Shown piece by piece: positions 58,493 through 64,000 of a stretch of DNA of 64,000 bases (positions are counted from its first letter, which is position 1; every line of letters begins with the position of its first letter). Both the position numbers and the translations under genes were made by a program. Under the pieces are notes generated by a model. The model was not told the origin of the DNA. It was given only the letters and a program-made list of their open reading frames with translations, and ran no database searches. This DNA is from Emticicia sp. 21SJ11W-3 (lineage in GTDB: Bacteria; Bacteroidota; Bacteroidia; Cytophagales; Spirosomataceae). The stretch covers positions 5,022,001 to 5,086,000 of the forward strand of contig NZ_CP092074.1 in assembly GCF_024138715.1 (NCBI RefSeq), in the 5' to 3' direction.

Positions 58493-60175
58493 TTATCTGA
58501 AAACCACTACACCTGATGCTTTTAGCTTTTCAGCCTCTTTGGCAGGGAGTGTCCAGTCATTGTTAAATCTTCCTCCGGCTATTACGTTATTAACGGTACC
58601 TTTAAAGAGTACAAAGTCCTGAAATCTGGCTATGTTATTCATAGGCATCGGGGAGTTCTGGCGAGACATGGCATTCTGGTTTTCGGTTAGAGTCCACCAC
58701 GGTAAACCTGAGTTAACCAACACATAGCGCGCTCCTACCGGAAACACATAAGCCAGGCCATAATCTGTAGCAGATGCTTTCAGTTGTACCGGCAGTTTAT
58801 CACTGAATTTATCAATCAGGCTATTGGTCTCTTTCGTACCGAAAAGAATCAGATTTGAACTTTCTATATCGCTCGGGCGCACTTCTTTATCGCTCAACAG
58901 GCGCGGAAACACCATTACTCTGCCAATGAAATCTCCTCTGTAAACCGACCACTCCATGGCTTTCTGTGCCTCGGTGCGTCTTCTGTTCAGTTCGTCGGCA
59001 GATGGGCTCCCACCTGTGCCATATACATATATATGGCGGTCGGCAAGGGCTTCTGCCATTGGGCCTTCGGCACCGGGTTTCTTAGCTGATGCGAAGGCAC
59101 CCGAAGTATTAACTGCCCATGTGTTATTATTTTGGGTAAGTGTTACGCCAGAGCCCGTTTCTGCCTTAATTGCCTGCCCGTTAATAACTAACTCTAAAGG
59201 CAATTTTGATTTAAAAGACGGGTGCCCATCCAGCTTTAATGTAAAAGATAGCAGGCCTTTGGTGGTAATCTCAAGTTTATTTTTGGCAGTAAATTGGGCA
59301 TCAATTGATGCGGTAGTACCCGGCGTAAACTCATCAAAAACTACCCAGTAAGCTTTATTGTGTTTATATTGGCTGGTGGCAAAACGAACGCGTTCGGGGA
59401 AAGGGTTTCTTTTGAATTGAGAGAACCAGCTGAAAATAAACTCGTCTTTGTAGGCGTTTTCCCAGCTGTTGTGTTTCACACCCGGATATTCGGTATATTC
59501 TACCTGCGCCCCGGCATCTTTAAACCGTTGCACCCATTTACGGGTTGAGTCAACTTTTACGGCCGGGTCCTGGTCGCCCTGAAAAAAATAAACCGGGTAA
59601 TTCAATGCATTGGGTACCATTTCGAGGGTTCCGGCCGGAGGCGCCGGGCAAACCGGCGCAATGGCAGCCCAAATATCAGGGTAACTCAGGCCTATCCACA
59701 TGGTTCCGCCGCCACCCATTGACAACCCCGTAAGGTAGGTACGGTTTTCATCTATTGAGAAACGCTTCTTTGCATCGGCAAGCATATCCATTACGTCTTT
59801 TTCAGCCACACCCTGATACCCCATTGTACCACGGGCATAAGCGCTGATAACAATGTAGTTTACATCTTTCCATTCAGGAAAATAACGGCTGGCTTCTACG
59901 TCAGACTCTCCCTCTGCATTGCTTTTGCCAAATACACGGCGCAAAGCCAAACGGTGATTAGACCCTGCCCCATGTAACATAACCACAAGAGGATATTTCT
60001 TTTTGGGATTATAGTTTTTAGGCAGATACAAGCCATAAGGCTGCTCGGTGTCGTCAACGTCAGAATGGAAAGTAAGCACCTGCGGCCCCGGTGCCAGTTT
60101 TTGCCCAAAGGTAAGGAGGTGAAATCCTGACAGCACAAAGGCCGTCAGGATTGTTCTTAAGATTAAAGTTTTCAT
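58493..60175 (-). CDS. Secreted alpha/beta-hydrolase esterase
   Basis: A 560-residue exported esterase of the poly(3-hydroxybutyrate) depolymerase/feruloyl esterase type. A signal peptide (about 1-24) leads to the hydrolase domain (about 35-260), with oxyanion segment VVMLHGAGSNH, nucleophile elbow GLSMGGGG (Ser about 151), the acid in FFQGDQDPAV and the base in YPGVKHNSWENAY. The C-terminal half (about 270-560) is a second, beta-rich region with no motif I recognise, ending in a GRFNNDW segment. It follows the dehydrogenase by 27 bp. It may free a sugar from an ester so the dehydrogenase can act on it. Confidence 0.85.
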   Translation of the reverse strand: MKTLILRTILTAFVLSGFHLLTFGQKLAPGPQVLTFHSDVDDTEQPYGLYLPKNYNPKKKYPLVVMLHGAGSNHRLALRRVFGKSNAEGESDVEASRYFPEWKDVNYIVISAYARGTMGYQGVAEKDVMDMLADAKKRFSIDENRTYLTGLSMGGGGTMWIGLSYPDIWAAIAPVCPAPPAGTLEMVPNALNYPVYFFQGDQDPAVKVDSTRKWVQRFKDAGAQVEYTEYPGVKHNSWENAYKDEFIFSWFSQFKRNPFPERVRFATSQYKHNKAYWVVFDEFTPGTTASIDAQFTAKNKLEITTKGLLSFTLKLDGHPSFKSKLPLELVINGQAIKAETGSGVTLTQNNNTWAVNTSGAFASAKKPGAEGPMAEALADRHIYVYGTGGSPSADELNRRRTEAQKAMEWSVYRGDFIGRVMVFPRLLSDKEVRPSDIESSNLILFGTKETNSLIDKFSDKLPVQLKASATDYGLAYVFPVGARYVLVNSGLPWWTLTENQNAMSRQNSPMPMNNIARFQDFVLFKGTVNNVIAGGRFNNDWTLPAKEAEKLKASGVVVFR

Positions 60176-60202
60176 AGTTTTTTATAGTTAAGTTGGTGCT
60201 TA

Positions 60203-63016
60203 TTAATTTGCTCCGCTTTTAAAATCAATGCCCAATACCTGCATCATGATTTGCGTAGGCAGGGTTTTCTGATTTTTAAATACGAAATAAACATCATGCA
60301 CACCCCCAGATGAAATTTTAACAGGAGCCATTACGGTTCCTCTTCTTACGGCCATCTGCATGTCTTGTCTTACACCAGGAATTGGCGGCGGCGCTTGCTG
60401 TGCTCCGTTATTAGCCTGCGGGCGGAAGGCCGCCGGTTCTTTCACCTCTATCATCTCGGTTTTGCCTGCCAGTGGGCCGGTTGGTGAATCTAATCGGATT
60501 TCAATAACGCCTCCGGCTGCTCCTACACGGGTAGTTGCCTGCACGTAGAAGTCAATCTGGTCTATGTTGGTTAAATCTATTTTGTTGTAGGCAATGTAAG
60601 AGTCGGTACCAACAATAAAGAACGACTTAGACGGGGTCATTACCTTTTGTGTTCCTTTGGCTTTATCGGCCAGCTCAGGGTCAAGGAATGAGTTTCTCAA
60701 CACAATGGTTTCTTCCGATTGCAGCGCAGGCATCAGTTTGGTGCCTCTGTCTTTGTAAGAAGCTCTCAGCACAAATGAGCCGTTCTCTTTTTGCCCGGCT
60801 GGTATAGCAGTAGTGTAGCTGCCTTTGGCAGGATACGACTGCACCGCTTTTTTCTCGCCTATGCTCAGGATATATTCTACCATCGATGTGGCATCAGTAA
60901 CCGAAAGCTGCGGGTGGGCACTCATGGCGTGGTCTCCCCAAACGCCCATACCACCGCTGATTACTTTCTTGGCCAACTGCTCTTTTATGCCGGCATTACC
61001 TCTGTATTTATTGGCAATATCGGTATAGCTTGGCCCCACCGATTTTTTGTCAATCACGTGGCAGGCTTTACAGTCGCTGGCTTCAATCAGTCTTTGGCCG
61101 GTTGAGGCAAAAGCGGCGGCATCTGCACCCCGGTGGTTTTGCGAAACCTCTATTTTATCATAGCCTATTGGCATGTAATCTATATTAACTGCTACCTGCT
61201 CTGGTTTAATTTTACCGTTGCTCAGGCTTCCGTCTTCTTTGTCTGTTACTTTTACCTCGTATTCAAGTGGTTTATTAGGGAAGTAGAACGTTCTGTTTCC
61301 TTTCAAAATATCAAATACAACGGTTGGAGGTTCGTTGCCTACTTTAATATCCAGCGATTTACTGTTTTTAGCACCTTTCGCATCTGTAACCGTTAAAGTT
61401 GCTTTATAAATGCCGGGTTTATCGAAACTTACAGCAGGATTTGCTGTTTTAAAGGTTCTTGTGCCAGCAGTTTTGTTGCTTACAGTCCATTGATACTTAA
61501 GGGCGTCGCCGTCGGCATCAGTTGTACCTGCAGAAGAGAAATTAACTTTGAGAGGAATTGCCCCACCTGACTTATCGGCTGCAATCTGAACTTCCGGTTT
61601 GCGGTTACCTGCATTATATTCAACTTTTACCAGTCGTGCGTTGTCGTTACCTCTGAACCAGGCCGTGCCGTATTCAAGCACGTACAGGTCGCCGTCAGGT
61701 GCAAAGTCAATATCTATGGCGCTGCCAAAGTCTGTATTAGGCATAAAACGCTCCATTGATTTATAATTGCCGTTTTCGTCCATCGTTACGCTCATAATCC
61801 AGCCACGCATAAACTCTACAATCAGCCATTTGCCTTCATAATAATTAGGGAAAGGGCGTTTAGCCAACGGGAAATCTGAGCGATGATACACGGGCCCTCC
61901 GGTTGCGCTTCTGCCCGAGCTACCCACCAGCGGGAACTCTTCAGAAATAGCATAAGGATACCAGATAAATGCTTTTTGTGCAGGCGGCAACTCTCTTAAA
62001 CCTGTGTTATTGGGTGAATCGTTGATAGGTTTGGCGGGGTCAAACTTCGAATCGGCTTTGATTTTGTTGGTTGTAAAATCCCAGTCGGCATACACTTTAT
62101 TGTCGCCGATGAAATACGGCCAGCCATAATAACCAGGGCCTTTGGCCTGGTTGAACTCATCATAACCACGCGGGCCACGCTCTGAATCCTTAGAGGCATC
62201 GGGGCCTACTTCTCCCCAATACAAATATCCTGTTTTGGTGTCAATACTTGGTCTCCAGGGGTTACGATGACCCATGGTATAAATTTCAGGACGGGTTTTG
62301 GGAGTACCCACCGGAAACAAGTTTCCTTTAGGTATAGAATACGTTCCGTTGGCTTCTGGTTTAATTCTCAGAATCTTTCCGCGCAGGTCGTTCGTGTTAG
62401 AGGCCCCCCGCTGGTCGTCCCAGTTTTCCTGATTCGGACGCTCATCAATAGGAGCATATCCATCAGAGTTACTGTTACTGGTGTTATTTCCAACTGTCAG
62501 ATACAGATTACCCGACTTATCGAAAACCATACCCCCGCCTGTGTGGCAACATTCTTGTCTTTGGGTTGGCACTTCCAGAAGTATTTTCTTAGACGCCTCC
62601 ACGAGTTCTTCTCCTTTCAGCTCCCAGCGTGCCAGTATGTGTTTCGGCACGGCGGGGTCTGCATAATACATGTAAATCCAATGGTTTTTTTCAAAATCAG
62701 GGTCTTGCACCAGCCCCATTAAACCTTCTTCCGCTTCGCGCTTTACCCCCTCACGGTTTGTGTATTTAGTATTAACCGGAATAGTGGCAAGCGTTTTTAT
62801 TTCTTTAGTTGCGGGGTTATACTGTTTCAAGGCGCCTTTACGCTCCACAAGCAATACCCGACCGTCTTTCAGCAAGGCCATTTCCATGGGTTCGTCCAGC
62901 TTTTCGGCCAGCACAACTTTAGTAAATCTGTTTTCTTCAGGAATCTGGGCCAGGCCTTGAAAGGCAAAAAAAAGCCCCGTTACAAAGAGACTTGTAAACT
63001 TCTTGTATTGCATCAT
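60203..63016 (-). CDS. Secreted PQQ-type sugar dehydrogenase with PKD, cytochrome c and CBM6-like domains
   Basis: A 937-residue paralog of the protein at 25936-28662, with the same domain order: signal peptide (about 1-23), glucose/sorbosone dehydrogenase propeller (to about 470, sharing CCHTGG, GYAPIDERP, NTNDLRGKI and TMGHRNP), PKD domain (about 480-565), heme domain with CKACH (about 652) and AMSAHP, and a CBM6-like C-terminus (about 790-937, VYFVFKNQKT). The C-terminal domain has an extra Pro/Gln/Ala-rich insert (NNGAQQAPPPIP). It is expressed after the LytTR gene with a 21-bp gap, likely as one operon with the histidine kinase and the esterase. Confidence 0.88.
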   Translation of the reverse strand: MMQYKKFTSLFVTGLFFAFQGLAQIPEENRFTKVVLAEKLDEPMEMALLKDGRVLLVERKGALKQYNPATKEIKTLATIPVNTKYTNREGVKREAEEGLMGLVQDPDFEKNHWIYMYYADPAVPKHILARWELKGEELVEASKKILLEVPTQRQECCHTGGGMVFDKSGNLYLTVGNNTSNSNSDGYAPIDERPNQENWDDQRGASNTNDLRGKILRIKPEANGTYSIPKGNLFPVGTPKTRPEIYTMGHRNPWRPSIDTKTGYLYWGEVGPDASKDSERGPRGYDEFNQAKGPGYYGWPYFIGDNKVYADWDFTTNKIKADSKFDPAKPINDSPNNTGLRELPPAQKAFIWYPYAISEEFPLVGSSGRSATGGPVYHRSDFPLAKRPFPNYYEGKWLIVEFMRGWIMSVTMDENGNYKSMERFMPNTDFGSAIDIDFAPDGDLYVLEYGTAWFRGNDNARLVKVEYNAGNRKPEVQIAADKSGGAIPLKVNFSSAGTTDADGDALKYQWTVSNKTAGTRTFKTANPAVSFDKPGIYKATLTVTDAKGAKNSKSLDIKVGNEPPTVVFDILKGNRTFYFPNKPLEYEVKVTDKEDGSLSNGKIKPEQVAVNIDYMPIGYDKIEVSQNHRGADAAAFASTGQRLIEASDCKACHVIDKKSVGPSYTDIANKYRGNAGIKEQLAKKVISGGMGVWGDHAMSAHPQLSVTDATSMVEYILSIGEKKAVQSYPAKGSYTTAIPAGQKENGSFVLRASYKDRGTKLMPALQSEETIVLRNSFLDPELADKAKGTQKVMTPSKSFFIVGTDSYIAYNKIDLTNIDQIDFYVQATTRVGAAGGVIEIRLDSPTGPLAGKTEMIEVKEPAAFRPQANNGAQQAPPPIPGVRQDMQMAVRRGTVMAPVKISSGGVHDVYFVFKNQKTLPTQIMMQVLGIDFKSGAN

Positions 63017-63037
63017 TGATAAAAAAGGTAAACGGGT

Positions 63038-63790
63038 TTATTTTGAATAGTTTAATAGTTTCAGTAATTCATCAATGCTTGATTCACTCACCGGAATCTC
63101 ATGTGCCCCGATTCTGATTCTTTGTCCCCTGATTGATTCAATTTTATCAGTATTCACAATAAAAGATTTATGAATACGCATAAATTGTCTGGGTGGCAAT
63201 TTTTCTTCTATGGCCTTCATCGTCGACTTGGTAAGAACGGGCTTGGTTTGGGTTGTGAGAAAAATTTTGATGTAATCTTTCAGCCCCTCAATATGGGTTA
63301 TATCTCTGATGGTAATTTTTACCAGCGAATACTCGACATTTATGAAAAAAAATTCGGGAAATTCTTCTGGTTTAGGCTGGGCAGGGTCGGCTGCGGTTGC
63401 AGCAACCGCCGGCGCAGGAGGCATTGTGTTTTTACGATGAAGTTCGAGCGCTTTATAGGCTGCTTTTGTAAAGCGGTCAAGGCTTACGGGTTTCATCAGG
63501 TAGTCTATTACATCTAAATCATAGCTTTCAACCGCATAGTTAGCATAGGCCGTTACAAAAATAACCATGGGTTTTTCTCTTAAGCTCTGCAGAAACTTTG
63601 TTCCGAGCATACCCGGCATCTGAATATCCAGAAACATCAGGTCTATTTTTTCTTCCTGCAAAGCCTGCATGGCTTCAAACGGATTTTTGCAGGTACGTAC
63701 CAATTCCAGAAAAGGTATCTGTTTGATGTTCTCTTCCAGGAGCTTGCGCCCCATACTTTCGTCGTCAACGGCAATACATCTGAGTGTCAT
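63038..63790 (-). CDS. LytTR-type DNA-binding response regulator
   Basis: A 250-residue response regulator. The receiver domain (about 1-120) has the acidic pair in AVDDES, the phosphorylated Asp in LMFLDIQMPG (about 55), the Thr in FVTAYANY and Lys in YLMKPVSLD. A Pro/Ala-rich linker (about 125-145) joins it to a C-terminal LytTR DNA-binding domain (about 150-248, FMRIHKSFIVNTDKIESIRGQRI). Its start overlaps the stop of the histidine kinase gene by an ATGA, so the two are translationally coupled. It precedes the sugar dehydrogenase by 21 bp and may regulate it. Confidence 0.93.
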   Translation of the reverse strand: MTLRCIAVDDESMGRKLLEENIKQIPFLELVRTCKNPFEAMQALQEEKIDLMFLDIQMPGMLGTKFLQSLREKPMVIFVTAYANYAVESYDLDVIDYLMKPVSLDRFTKAAYKALELHRKNTMPPAPAVAATAADPAQPKPEEFPEFFFINVEYSLVKITIRDITHIEGLKDYIKIFLTTQTKPVLTKSTMKAIEEKLPPRQFMRIHKSFIVNTDKIESIRGQRIRIGAHEIPVSESSIDELLKLLNYSK

Positions 63791-64000
63791 GAGCCAATTG
63801 TTTTTAGTTGCAAAAACAGAGAAACAATAAACCAGTTGTTCTCTTTTTTTATGTCTAGTCTATGTTTATCGGCATATAGCAGTTCTAACCTGCGTCTGAC
63901 GTTCTTCAGGCCTATGCCCGAGCTGCTGTCTTTGTCTTCAGGAAGCTCAGGGGCTATTTTGTTTTTTACTTCATAAAACAGCTCACTACCGCTACATCTT
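63787..64000 (-). CDS. LytS-type sensor histidine kinase, C-terminal part
   Basis: Only the last 70 or so codons are in the window, ending at a TGA overlapping the next gene's ATG. The visible part contains NKIAPELPEDKDSSSG followed by GIGLKNVRRRLELLY, the G2-type nucleotide-binding motif of LytS-family kinases, and a final strand NNWFIVSLFLQL. It would sense a signal at the membrane and phosphorylate the LytTR regulator. The sensor domain and phosphorylated His are outside the window. Confidence 0.88.
   Translation of the reverse strand, partial: RCSGSELFYEVKNKIAPELPEDKDSSSGIGLKNVRRRLELLYADKHRLDIKKENNWFIVSLFLQLKTIGS

Noticed and set aside
1-64000. CRISPR arrays, insertion sequences, tRNA and rRNA genes
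   Set aside because: No regularly spaced repeats, transposase or integrase frames, or rRNA/tRNA-like sequences were recognised by reading; very diverged tRNAs cannot be ruled out without a covariance search.

Overview
This window is a stretch of a Bacteroidota chromosome, most likely from the order Cytophagales (a Spirosomataceae-like lineage). The evidence is the gene content and order: nadK, two DUF6089-type barrels, uppS, bamA, ompH, ompH; a fused SecDF; a bacillithiol BshC; secreted sugar dehydrogenase, PKD and cytochrome c fusions; LytTR two-component signalling; and repeated TAnnTTTG promoter boxes typical of the phylum. The DNA is moderately AT-rich with tight gene packing. I found no rRNA, tRNA, CRISPR array, integrase, transposase or phage module. 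The genus is inference.

Layout. 0-12 kb: argG, an SGNH lipoprotein, an LptF/LptG-type permease, a divergent mntR/mntH pair with an operator between two promoters, priA, an acyl-CoA synthetase and bshC. 12-19.4 kb: a TetR regulator, a hotdog thioesterase and a TolC/flavodoxin-fold/adaptor/RND efflux operon; matching operator-like palindromes precede the regulator and the operon. 19.5-20.9 kb: a small membrane protein, a sigma factor and a candidate structured RNA. 20.9-31.1 kb: a carbohydrate region with a TIM-barrel isomerase, a FucP-like transporter, glycerol kinase, a Nudix-type regulator, a secreted sugar dehydrogenase-cytochrome, a Tat-exported TIM-barrel protein and a thioredoxin-like protein. 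31.2-38.9 kb (minus strand): the envelope biogenesis block. 39-48 kb: a beta-CASP hydrolase, an SDR, nadB, a TolB-like propeller, a Tat-exported Gfo/Idh/MocA protein, an orphan lipoprotein and a secreted esterase-lactonase fusion. 48-58.4 kb: ahcY, kdsC, argC, lgt, prfB with its programmed frameshift, a MerR-B12 regulator, secDF and a small protein upstream of secDF. 58.4-64 kb (minus strand): a compact run of histidine kinase (cut by the window end), LytTR regulator, second sugar dehydrogenase-cytochrome and secreted esterase.

How the parts fit. Most of the window is housekeeping (arginine, NAD, SAM cycle, lipoprotein maturation, outer membrane assembly, Sec export). The accessory flavour is periplasmic oxidation of sugars: two long dehydrogenase/PKD/heme/CBM6-like paralogs about 35 kb apart, each with secreted companions. 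The best second-look items are (i) a GC-rich minus-strand RNA candidate at about 20.65-20.82 kb with a possible loop-to-tail pseudoknot, (ii) the small membrane-targeted protein and hairpins upstream of secDF, resembling known secretion-monitor leaders, (iii) the shared TetR operator, and (iv) an orphan CarH-like B12 regulator. I found no wholly new multi-gene system.
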